DNA from: Lithospermum erythrorhizon
Taxonomy: Eukaryota > Streptophyta > Magnoliopsida > Boraginales > Boraginaceae
Assembly: GCA_019722365.1 (NCBI GenBank)
Contig: JADFUC010000827.1
Span: forward strand, 434,001 to 498,000
DNA: 64,000 bases
Direction: 5' to 3'
Shown here: positions 1 through 10,986 of the stretch, piece after piece
How positions within the stretch are numbered: position 1 is the stretch's first letter
How the letters are laid out: each line of letters begins with the position of its first letter
The notes under the pieces: generated by a model
Told to the model about the DNA's origin: nothing
Seen by the model: only the letters and a program-made list of their open reading frames with translations
Database searches by the model: none
Translations under genes and position numbers: made by a program

Positions 1-1500
1 AAATAATTCTTATAAGCTATTTGTAAACCTATAAATATCCTTTTTTGTGTAGTATTTTAGAACAAAGAGTCATGAGAGATTCAAGAGAGCATACAGCAGA
101 GACCAGGCCTCGGGAGTTTTCAAAGGTAAAACATCCGCCTGAGAAGTCGTGTATCAGGTTCTCGAGTCTCAGAACAATCTTCACGATATTATTAAATAAC
201 TGCTAAAGCAGTTGATGTACCTCTACATCGAGGGGGAAACTGTAAGTGTACCCCTGGCGCTTGTTTATTTCGCATTATTTTCTTTCTCGCTTGTCATATC
301 CGACTAGTGGTATATCATCCGGGTCAAGTCGTTGTCAGGCATCCCCGATGCGATCTCGGCTATCGGCTAACTATGGAATTGTCAATAACGGTGTTAGATT
401 CCTAACATGAAATTCTTCTAATACAAAGTTCTGAACTACCAAGTATAAATTTTGGATGCCTAGCTTTTATATCTCATACCTGTTGTAGCTTTGTGGGTGC
501 TCCACTTAAGCCCCTGAAATCCACTCAAACTCAGATAAGGCAATTTCCTAGACAAAAGCTCATGTGGAAAGATGAACTCTTTCTCATTGTAAGTAGTTCC
601 ATTAGTGTCATTGTATGAAATTGGTTTGTAATCATGGTTGGATAATATGTTACTTGCATTACTGCTCGTTATGTTAATTCAAGTGTAGTATTAAAAAGTT
701 TGCAATTCTTATTTATAAATCAGGTATCTTTATCATCTATTAGGTTAATTGGAGTTTCGATTGGGGCGTAAGGAGCTTGAGATGAGATGGTAGTTGGGTG
801 GAAGGAGGAGGTGGTTTCGAGGTTGATTGCGGTGGAGGTGGTTTCAGGTTGTTTCAGATTAGAGTTTTCTTTTAATCACTTCAATACAACATTCGCTCCT
901 TATAAGAGTCGAACTCATATTGCATGAAAAGACGAAGGTGTTAATACTTAGCACTCTAATTATTTACTAGTTGAACCATTATTATTGTCTGCCATATAAG
1001 ATGAATGCATGTACTACCAAGTAATTACAGTTACATCGCTAAAAGATTATTCATCTTATTGTCTCAATAATAAAAATTAACAAATTTTACGATCTTAATT
1101 ACAATACACAAATTTGATTCAAAATGCTTGATAAGTGGATCCGAAGGTCCCCTCCCGTCTCCCGGGCTCCTAAAGCAAGTGAGTAGGCCTTGTTAAATCA
1201 TGGGCCTAAATGGACAGTCTGATATCTGATCCAGTCAAGGCCCAACTATCATGTCACTCAATATAATCGCACACACATTCTGATGTTTGGTAAAATTTAA
1301 CACTTCATTTTCGAAATTTATCTTTAGTAAATAGTTACATTACATATTAATGAAAATCGTATATGGAATAATTATAAAACTCCATTGATCAATATCTCAA
1401 GTTTTTATGAAACTTTATATATCACTTGTCCAATCATCTTTCACTCACACGCATCCAACGACAAATCTATTTAGGTTCTTATTGTTTAATTGAACAACCG
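1..1500. other. intergenic, possible LTR fragment at left edge
   Basis: I see no gene here. The first ~380 bases are richer in G+C than what follows and contain a TATAAATA-like string near 30-38, followed by direct-repeat-poor sequence of the sort found in plant LTR ends. No tRNA-primer site or polypurine tract is visible, so the LTR reading is weak. A G-rich stretch with GGAGGTGG-type repeats lies at about 780-860. The remainder is AT-rich and featureless. Confidence 0.3.
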
Positions 1501-1524
1501 AAAAACGTTTAGTAATATAACATA

Positions 1525-1770
1525 CTCCCTTCATTCCACAAAAATTATCCATTTTTAATTTTTTATTCATCTCTTAAACTTTGAACGTAGATATTTTTAT
1601 TTGTATTATATAATACTTGATGAAAACTATATCAATAAAAACTACATTTCAAACTCTTTTCACTGATATATTTTTTATAATATATTATACAACACAAACA
1701 GATATATTTAAAGTCAAAGTTTGAAAATTATAACTATAAAAAAAGGACAATCTTTATGGAATGGAGGAAG
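1525..1770. mobile_element. Stowaway-like MITE with TA target duplication
   Basis: The left end reads CTCCCTTCATTCCACAAAAA and the right end is its near-perfect inverse (GGAATGGAGGAAG). A TA dinucleotide sits immediately outside each end (1523-1524 and 1771-1772). The 246-bp AT-rich body has no coding capacity. Size, TA duplication and the CTCCCTYC start are typical of plant Stowaway (Tc1/mariner-derived) elements. It lies about 370 bp upstream of the PDHB start codon and so could sit within its promoter. Confidence 0.75.
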
Positions 1771-2140
1771 TATTATACTCCAATGTAATATCACAACAAT
1801 TGACACCTTTTAACGTCCGTGACAACTATACTTCTAACTTATTCGAACATCTATTATTAATGTGCTAGATTAATTTTTGTATTTAACATTTAATAATGAG
1901 ATGAGTTTCGATGAGGATTTTCTGATAGTAACAATAACAATAACATTTTTTACTAGGATATTGGATTAACTCATAACATCATTTTGGGGGGTAAGGTGTT
2001 CACGCATGTAATTGAGTACGTCCACCCACTTTGGTTTCCTCGACATACGCTTACTATCTTTCTTTATTACATTATAACACTCGCTATTTCTTTGCATTAT
2101 TCTTACAACCACAAAGCTTTTTCATTTGTTTTTTGTTTGA

Positions 2141-4829
2141 ATGGCTACTGTTGCACAAACAATTGGAGCTACAACTGCTATTTCTCAACCCAATTCCACC
2201 AAATTTCACTTCTCTTCTCCAAGATCTCTCCCAGGTTGGTTTTTTTTCTTTAATTGTGTTTATTTTGTAATAATTACATATATTGATATAAATATTGGTT
2301 TTTTTTTTGTTTCTTGTAATATAACATCAATGATCTGGTATGTTTTATTGCAGTTTAATGTAATTGGGTTGTTGAGATATGAAAAATTTGATCTTTCTTT
2401 AGTAGCTACAATATCATTTTTGTGCTCTCGTTGTATTGTGCTTAGATTTAGTATTTTTTTTATTGAATTGGAAATGGATAACATGCTTTGCTTGTTGGTT
2501 GATTCAATGGAAATAATTTTGTTGATGTTTAAGCTTATTGGGTTGTTGAGATATGAAAGATTTGATCTTTGTTTTCACTCTTTTTAATTGGCAATGGATA
2601 ACAGGGTTTTCTGTTGTAAGTTGATTCAATGTCAAAATTTTAGATATAATGGTTTTCATCGTATTGATTCAGAAAGGAAAGAAAGCATTTTTGTTGGTAG
2701 ATCTGATGGAAAAGTGATCAATGGATTGAGCCTACGTTTTGGCAGATGCGAAAAATTGGTCTCACATGCAGTTGCGGTTAGTTTTCCCTTTCTTCTGTCT
2801 CTAGTCATTGATCGTCGGATTGATCAATTTGGTAATTTTGAGAGTTCTGATATTGCGCATTCAATTTGGTAATTTTTTGTAGGCTAAAACAGAGAATGCA
2901 GCTGCTACATCCAAAGCTGGGTACGTGCTCTATTATTCTTTTTCTTTGTGTCTTTGATTTCAGTTCGGCCCATGAAAAATGAACCTTTAGCATAGAATGT
3001 AGTTTGTTCGTTCATGATTAAGTTTACCAGAACAGATCCATGTTTACGTTCCTACACTTATGTGAGGAATCTTTACTAGAATTTAATTCCGATAATATAT
3101 TAATAAATCAGGATCCATAGAGAAAATGCATCCAGCTTTACTCTACTAAAAAAATGTTCACTTATATGGTAGTGTGTGTAGTGTACAGTAGTGCAATATT
3201 GATTTGTTATTGGCTCTCATTTCATAACAGTATAGCTGCAATGGCATTTGTGTAACAGATTTTCCATATTTATTAAAAAGAGGTTTAGGAGTTCTGTCTA
3301 AACAATCAAGTTTGCATCAGAATAATGTAGCATGCAAAATTACATTGTACTTAGAATCAAGAAATGGAATTAAGTTTCTGATACTATATCAATTTATAAA
3401 TCCTGATCCATAGAGAAGACGATCACTTTTGATATAGTGTTTGTAGTACAATATTCATCTAGTGTGCGTCTCTGTGTGTGAAGTAGTGCAATTTTCAGCT
3501 GGCAGAAACCAATCTTGAATCCGATATCCATACTTAAAAAAAATTTCTAAGCATTATTTCTCACCTTTTGTACTGAGAAGAGTGAACACTTATCCAACTG
3601 TGTCCTCCAGGTGCAAAAGTTTCAATCAGTAGAAATGTAGAATCTTCACTTTGGATTTTGTTACATACTGCAGCTATCAGGATAAACTAATAAATTAATT
3701 CAAAGTGAGGATTAAAGAACTAAATCCATAGTGAAGATTAAGAGTAATTCCTCCTATACTAGTATATCTTAACATATACTGTTTAGAAATTCAATTCATA
3801 TTATGGAAGATCTTCTTTTGTTTAAGACCAGCTAACAAGAATGGGTTTATAATCAGGCATGAGCTTTTACTTTTTGAAGCCCTTCAAGAAGGCCTTGAAG
3901 AAGAAATGGAAAGAGATCCTCGTGTTTGTGTTATGGGTGAAGATGTGGGGCACTATGGAGGTTCATATAAGGTAACCAAAGGCTTGGCTCCTAAGTATGG
4001 AGATTTAAGAGTGCTGGACACTCCTATAGCAGAGAACTCATTCACTGGCATGGGTATTGGAGCTGCCATGACAGGCCTCCGTCCAATTATTGAGGGGATG
4101 AACATGGGATTTTTACTTTTAGCTTTTAACCAGATTTCAAACAACTGTGGTATGCTTCATTATACATCTGGTGGGCAATTTAAAATTCCAGTTGTGATTA
4201 GGGGACCTGGTGGAGTCGGTCGCCAACTAGGAGCAGAGCATTCACAACGTCTGGAATCATATTTCCAGTCCATTCCTGGAATTCAAATGGTCGCCTGCTC
4301 AACCCCCTACAATGCGAAAGGCTTAATGAAAGCTGCCATCAGAAGCGACAACCCTGTAATTCTGTTTGAGCATGTTTTGTTGTACAACTTAAAGGAGAAA
4401 ATCCCTGATGAAGAGTATATTTGTAATCTTGAGGAAGCTGAGATGGTCCGACCTGGCGAGCATGTCACCATCCTAACATATTCCAGGATGAGGTATCATG
4501 TGATGCAGGCTGCCAAGACTCTAGTTAATAAGGGTTATGATCCAGAGGTTATTGATATCAGGTCCTTGAAACCATTCGACCTTTACACTATCGGGAATTC
4601 AGTGAAGAAGACTCACCGTGTCCTAATTGTGGAAGAGTGCATGCGAACTGGTGGAATTGGTGCGAGCTTGACAGCTGCAATTACAGAGAACTTCAATGAC
4701 TACCTAGACGCCCCTATTGTGTGTTTGTCATCGCAGGATGTGCCTACTCCTTACGCGGGATCACTGGAGAACTGGACCGTGGTTCAACCTGCACAGATTG
4801 TGACTGCAGTCGAACTGCTATGTATGTAA
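2141..4829 (+). CDS. PDHB: plastid pyruvate dehydrogenase E1 component, beta subunit
   Basis: Beta chain of the thiamine-diphosphate-dependent E1 enzyme, which decarboxylates pyruvate in the plastid PDH complex to make acetyl-CoA for fatty-acid synthesis. Exons: 2141-2234, 2673-2776, 2883-2920 and 3857-4829, joining in frame to 402 aa, the usual plastid length. Residues 1 to about 75 are Ser/Thr-rich and lack homology to bacterial E1 beta, as expected of a transit peptide. From about residue 80 the mature enzyme begins with [13 protein letters not shown], then [50 protein letters not shown] and, near the C terminus, [15 protein letters not shown] sequence (here [15 protein letters not shown]). 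The large last exon carries most of the catalytic domain. The acceptor at 2672 was chosen because it alone keeps frame with the strong donor at 2235; a weaker alternative (donor 2239, acceptor 2604) also keeps frame. No defects are seen. Confidence 0.95.
2350..2650. repeat. tandem duplication inside PDHB intron 1
   Basis: Two diverged copies lie head to tail. A block starting TTGGGTTGTTGAGATATGAA occurs at about 2365 and again at about 2539, each followed by TTTGATCTTT, then a GGATAACA(T/G)G block (about 2475 and 2597) and TTGATTCAAT(G) (about 2500 and 2622). The period is about 120-175 bp because of indels. The second copy runs up to the exon 2 acceptor, so the duplication has also multiplied acceptor-like AG sites. 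Confidence 0.7.
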
Positions 4830-6087
4830 TCGCTTTGTCACAGAAATCAATTCCTAATTAAGTCCGTGTTAAGAGCTAGTTAGCATCGTTCAGTTGCCTC
4901 GTTTACATTGAAGTTCTCAGTTTTGTTTGTTGCCTTTTGATAGTTGAATTTGTTACTACTATTATGCATTAGCTGATTGCGTATAGACCATCTTATACAT
5001 TGGGTTAGGGATGTGTCATCTTCTTGTTTGGACCATATGAAGGAATTTACTTTGACATTAATGTTCCACATTTAACAACTCAATTTTTTACATTGTTTGG
5101 AGTGTGCTTATATTAACTCAGGTTCCATTTCAAGGATTTAACTAAAAAATCTAAGCAAGCTAATTGTAAATTTGAGAATGACTCGACTCACTTGAGTCTA
5201 ACATTTTGAACGAGTCGAATAAGATCAAAACCATACAAAGTTTGACTAGACCCGGTCATTTGTCAACATGAATCGTATGTTATTAGTTTATGTTTACATG
5301 TACAAGTTGAATCGAATCAAACCTAATACAAATAATCGTCTTGTTAACCATGCAATTTGAGTATTTTCGTTAGAAAATTTATCTTTCATACGATCAATAT
5401 ATTTTTGAGCGTTTCAGCATACGATCAATACACATCATTACTCTAATACTTATATAGTACAAAGTACATACCAAGTTGTTGACTTGAAATCGATCAAGCT
5501 AAAGAATTCCGGTTTATTCAATATGAATTACACCGGATCTAGCAATTATACCAGTCAAATCATTTGGCGGGCCGTATAAATATTTATTCGAGGTCTGTCG
5601 TAGGAGGCTCGATATCTGATACACCTACAATCCCAATGAGATAATAGTTGCTCGGGAGGAATTATAAAATTCAATAATTTCGTAACACTTATAAGCTTTG
5701 TAGGGTGTGAAACGATGGAGTAAGTGAGCACGAGTATTCTGAGTCGTGAGTTCGATTATCTTAGCAGCTTTATTAATTGAATCGGGGAAACATCGCGCGA
5801 GGTTTGATTAGTGTGGACAGTTAGCGTGATTTGCATGCTGTATAAATTTTTTAATTCTTCCGCAATCCATTTCCCGCAAATCTGATAAATCTTCGATTAT
5901 CCAAGCTACACATATATACAAATACTCCGTATATATATAGATATATACTACTTGTATAATAATACAAATATATAAATATCTATAAATAATATTATGTATC
6001 TATAGATTTGTACAATAAAATTATACTTAAAAATATTTGATTTAGTAAAATTGAGACCCTAGTTTATGTTTGATTGTGTTGTTTATC
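4830..6087. other. PDHB 3' flank and MNS3 promoter region
   Basis: The PDHB 3' UTR probably occupies the first few hundred bases. The remainder is AT-rich. At about 5920-6010 there are runs of TATATA, within 170 bp of the MNS3 start codon, any of which could serve as its TATA box. Near 5700-5780 a short piece (GTGAGTTCGATTATC) recalls a tRNA-like B box, as in plant SINEs, but no A box or tail was confirmed. No coding sequence is recognised. Confidence 0.4.
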
Positions 6088-9000
6088 ATGTCGGAGAAGA
6101 CGTTGCCTTATTCAATGAAAGATGTGCATTATGATAATGCTAAGTTTCGTCAAAGATCCATTTCCAAGGTTAATTTTTTCAATTTTTTATTATTTTTTTG
6201 CATTTTATTTTACTCCGTATGTTTTTGAGATTTTGGAGCTAGTTTATGTTTAAAAATGCAATTTTTTGTATTGGGTATTAATTATTTGTTGAAAGTTTTG
6301 ATATTTTTTAGTTTGTATAATTATATATGAACTGATCTAGCTTGGCTTGTGGTGAAATTAGTAGTGAATTAGACTTAGATTTTGGGGTTTGATGTCTTAG
6401 TTGGCCCGATAGAGCTTCCTTGATCGTTGTTGGAAGCAATCGTTTGATCGGATTGGTGGAACGTTTGTCGAAGAATCTAGTGAATTTTTAGTTAGGTAAG
6501 TCAGTTTGAGTAATATGGATTTTTCAATCACTTGAAGTCCGTTTTGATTGGGGTGAATCGAGGTTAGTTGTTTGTATAGTAATGAAGAAATTTCTAACAT
6601 AAAGTTGGGTATATGTGGATTAGCCTGTATAGTTTCCTCGACTTAGTATTTGCGGGTAGAGTTTACTTATATAAGAGACACATGAGTTAACTAAAATTCA
6701 TTTGACAGTCAATTTAATATGATAGCGAAACCTTATGTTATTCAGCCTCTGTTAGAATATTACATGATGAAACTGTTGTAGGCTGTTATATAGTTTGAAT
6801 ATAGTTGAATGGGATATTGACTATAATTGCCTACTTATTATTTGGAACTATAACCATATGTTACATATCCCAAGTTTAATTTTGGAGATCTGAATAGCTG
6901 TGTTGGAAATATGGAACATGCCAATTACATATATTTTCCTTATTGGATTTTCCACCACAAGGTATACTTTGTATGAATAGACAAAGAAGTTTGCGTTTGA
7001 TGTGGTGAAATAGTGTCCATTTTTTTTTATTGAAATTTTGTTCTTCAATGGTAATCATTTTGTCCTACTCCTGTTACTTAAGACTATCATATAATGTAGA
7101 CGTTCAAGTTAATTTTTAACTAACCATTTATAGATGTGAAGGATAATAATGTTCTCCTTTTCTCTACATTCTTGTTTTTTAAATGTGCAGGTGATATCAC
7201 AGTCGATATTAACAAACAATGTGAAACGTGTCAGTTTCACATGCAGTACGGGGAAATTCCTCATATTATTACTGATCGCTGGTTTAACATACCTCATGCT
7301 GTTTCATACAAGTTCTGTTGGTCCTGTATCTTTTGATAAAGCAAAAGGTAGCATGTCTACTGGAAACAATAATACACATGGAAGCAGTAAATTTAACATA
7401 TTTAGGAGGAAACCACCTCTATTAACCCCAGACGAGATGAATAAAATTGTAAATTCTGCGCACAATCCTATCAAGCTGAACGAAAATTCGTTGTGGGTGA
7501 ATAGGCAACAGAGGGTTAAGGATGCCTTTCTTCATGCATGGTCAGGTTACAAAAATTATGCTATGGGGCATGACGAACTCATGCCACTAAGTCACAAAGG
7601 AATTGATGGGTTAGGAGGCCTTGGAGCTACCATTGTAGATGCCCTGGATACAGCCATCATTATGGGACTCGATGAAGTTTCCACCGAAGCAGGTTCATGG
7701 GTAGAAAAGCACCTCTCAGATATGATTAAAGAGAAAGGACAAGTAAATTTATTTGAAACCACAATACGAGTTGTGGGTGGCCTTCTAAGTGCTTTCCATT
7801 TGAGTGGGGGAGCAGAAGGGAGTCAACCATTACACAAAGGACCAAAACCTGCCGTCTATCTTGAAAATGCACGAAACTTGGCTGATCGTCTGTTAACTGC
7901 TTTTACATCAAGTCCTACTAGTATCCCTTTCAGTGATGTTGTATTACGAGATCCATCAGCACACCCTGCTCCTGATGGCTTAAGTAGTACTTCAGAAGTT
8001 TCAACTTTGCAGCTTGAATTTAATTACCTAAGTTATCTAACTGGTGACCCAAAGTACAGCAGGCAATCTATGAAAGTTTTAGAACACATGAGAACACTAC
8101 CGAAGGTCGAGGGACTGGTTCCTATATATATAAGGTACAAGCTTCTACTCTTATAATTTGTTCACCGTTGATAAACTCCATCTGATCTGGTGCTTAACCA
8201 CTTATATACTAAACTTTAATAGTTTTGGACTATATATAAATACTAAAAAATAACAACTAATAAGAGCAATAGCATTTCTGTATAAAGTTTCATATAAACC
8301 CCAAACTGTCAAATATTTGTATGACATACTATTAAGTATACTTTTCCTTTCATTATGTCTGGACACTTTTTATACTTACCTGGATGTCTTTCTGTGGTCC
8401 ATTTCCTGCTTACAACCTGTTTGATGAACTTCAATGCTGAACTATAAGAAAAAGGAAAGGAAAACCTAATTAGCAATATGACTAGAATGATGTAGAATCA
8501 TGGGATTGTTAGTTAGTCATTGATACATATCTTGTTTTGTGTTGTCTACAGCCCAAACTCAGGTCAATTTAGTGGAGAAAATATCAGACTTGGATCTCGT
8601 GGTGATAGCTACTATGAATACCTGCTTAAAGTTTGGCTTCAGCATCCTGGTGCTAACTTGACGTACTTGCATGAAATGTACGAAGAAGCAGTGAAAGGTG
8701 TCAAGCATCTTCTAACTCGAAAGTCCAGTCCAAATGGGTTGGTGTTTGTTGGGGAACTGCCTTATGGACCTGAAGGTGAACTTGTTCCTAAGATGGATCA
8801 CCTGGTATTGCAACCTACCTTCTGTTTGACTTCTCAAGAAAACTCCTTTTCCTTAAGTCCCAAAACACAAGATAGACTTAAAGAAAACAATTCACATCAG
8901 AAACTAAAAACTCAGAATCAGCCAGCAGAATTTGGCATGCTTTCACTAGCACTTCATATTTGTGGACAATATGTATTATGGTGTTTGCATGAATATTCAT

Positions 9001-10593
9001 ATACTCGTAGACTACAGTGTACTGAACAAAATTCTACATGCATTCCCTGCTATAAGTGGTTTGAAATTTTCCAGGGGAACTGAAATTGGTAACTTTTGTA
9101 TATCTTTATAATCTTGCGTATTTCTATCTGCATGTGTATCTTGAATCTTCAGTCCATGCCTCTAATGTCTGAAGTAACTAGTCTCTACATATCAGTGGCC
9201 AGCTTCTTGGATGTCCATTTTGCAAGAATGAAATCAATATATATATATATATATATATGATTTAGACTGCTGTTCTTACCCCGATTTTGAGAAACTTTCT
9301 TTATGCATAGGTCTGCTTCTTGCCTGGTACACTTGCACTTGGCGTAACAAGGGGCCTTACAAGGAAAACACTTACGGAGAAATCAGGCCTTTCTTTTGAG
9401 GATCTAGATAATTTGAGGCTAGCAGAAGACCTAGCCAAGACATGTTTTGAGATGTATGAAGTAACTTCCACAGGCCTTGCACCAGAAATAGTTTATTTCA
9501 ATATAGAGGGCAGTATAACCAGCAAAATAGTTTATGCAAACATGACTTGTATTTAATAATACTCATGACTAGTGCATGCATAAGTTAAATTGTTGTTTAG
9601 GTCTCTCATCTTCTCCTTTTTTGTCCTTTTCAGTTTCCTTCCGTTGTGTAAGCCTGCCTTTAGCTAGCCGTCATCTATTTTTTAGCCTATTATGTTATAA
9701 TAAATGATTTAGGCCATTACTCATTTGTTAGCCTATTATTTTATAATGAATGGTTCAGGCCTTATTTGATCATAGCCAATTCTAGTCAAATATTGTTTTT
9801 CCTTGAAGCAAATAATACATAGGAGTAGAGAACGCATAAACTAGATTTGTTGTTTAAGTTTCTTTTCCTTCCTTTTCAGTTTCCTTTCCCTGTGAGCCTG
9901 CATTACCTTGTCGATGGATACCTAAGTTAATCTATCACTGTGTGTCCCTTGCATTAATACTTGGTCAAATGAGACGAGTGAATTGTTGTGGCATTTATTC
10001 TCCTTTTGACTTACTTTTTAAGAGATTGCCTCATGAGATGTTTTATGTATCAAAGCAGGGCAGTTCTGGAGGTGGTCCTGATGGTGGAAACAAGAATTCT
10101 AAGTATATCAACGACATAATCATAAAACCAGCTGATCGTCACAATCTTTTACGTCCTGAGACAGTAGAATCATTGTTCATCCTGTACCGGATAACAGAAG
10201 ATCCAAAGTATGGTTCAATATTCTATTTAAATCAAGTTTTCCAGGAAAAGTTGAACTCCGCAAGACTTCACATTTCTATATTATTCGAATTCTTCCCCAT
10301 TTTATTAAACCAGTCCTAATGTTTTTCAAATTTTTTTTCCTCCCAGGTACCGTGAATGGGGTTGGCAGATCTTTGAAGCATTTGAAAAGTACACGAAAGT
10401 CGATTCTGGAGGTTTCACTTCTCTAGATGATGTCACTGTGCTACCTCCACGAAGAAGAGACAAGATGGAGACCTTCTTCTTGGGTGAAACACTGAAGTAC
10501 TTGTACTTATTATTTGGAGACAACAATGTTCTTCCTTTGGACGAGTTTGTGTTTAACACCGAGGCTCATCCATTTCCCAATATACCAACTTAG
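6088..10593 (+). CDS. MNS3: ER-type class I alpha-1,2-mannosidase (MNS3 homologue)
   Basis: Glycosyl hydrolase family 47 enzyme that trims one mannose from Man9GlcNAc2 to give Man8 early in N-glycan processing. Exons: 6088-6168, 7191-8134, 8552-8804, 9311-9512, 10072-10207 and 10347-10593, giving about 620 aa (Arabidopsis MNS3 is about 624). It is a type II membrane protein: a short cytosolic tail with LPYS at residues 6-9, one membrane span (about residues 50-65, [16 protein letters not shown]), a stem, then the lumenal domain. GH47 landmarks seen are [42 protein letters not shown] and the C-terminal NTEAHP, whose Thr binds the catalytic Ca2+ in this family. The first exon is short and is supported by its close match to the Arabidopsis N terminus. 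The exon 4/5 junction is the only uncertain one. The gene converges with the K+ channel gene. Confidence 0.93.
9237..9258. repeat. (AT)11 microsatellite in MNS3 intron 3
   Basis: Eleven uninterrupted AT dinucleotides about 50 bp upstream of the exon 4 acceptor. It is a likely length-polymorphic marker. Confidence 0.95.
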
Positions 10594-10986
10594 AACTGGA
10601 TAGTGAAGTTTTAGAACCTTTTGAGTCAAGGCCAAGAAGTTTTAAATGATTCTCACGATGAACCCAATCTCTGAAGTAGTTGATGGAATGTAATCCAGGG
10701 AAAGCTGCTGCTGAGTTTTGGACCAGAAAATTCTAAGGGGAAGACACTGCAGAACCTGAGCTTTTTTTTCTTTTGAACGGCCTATTTTACGTCTTTGCAT
10801 AGTGTACTCATCCGATGTGAAACTTTTTCATTCTATAGAATCTTTTGTTAACCATGTAATGTACATTTATTATCGGTTCAAGATCATTAGTTGAACCTTA
10901 TAGCCTCACTTGTTTCAAAATTTACTGTACATTGTCTCCTACACTGGCAATCTGTTTCAATATTTGTGCATCACATTCTATGGAGA
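10594..10986. other. convergent 3' flanks of MNS3 and KAT channel genes
   Basis: Only 393 bp separate the two stop codons, so the 3' UTRs of the plus-strand mannosidase and minus-strand channel probably meet or overlap. No other feature is seen. Confidence 0.6.

Noticed and set aside
2260..2587. Plus-strand open frame running on from PDHB exon 1 into intron 1
   Set aside because: It is intron read-through; the donor at 2235 and homology of the downstream exons define the true gene.
5700..5780. tRNA-like B box (GAGTTCGATTATC)
   Set aside because: No cloverleaf, no A box at proper spacing and no SINE tail could be found.
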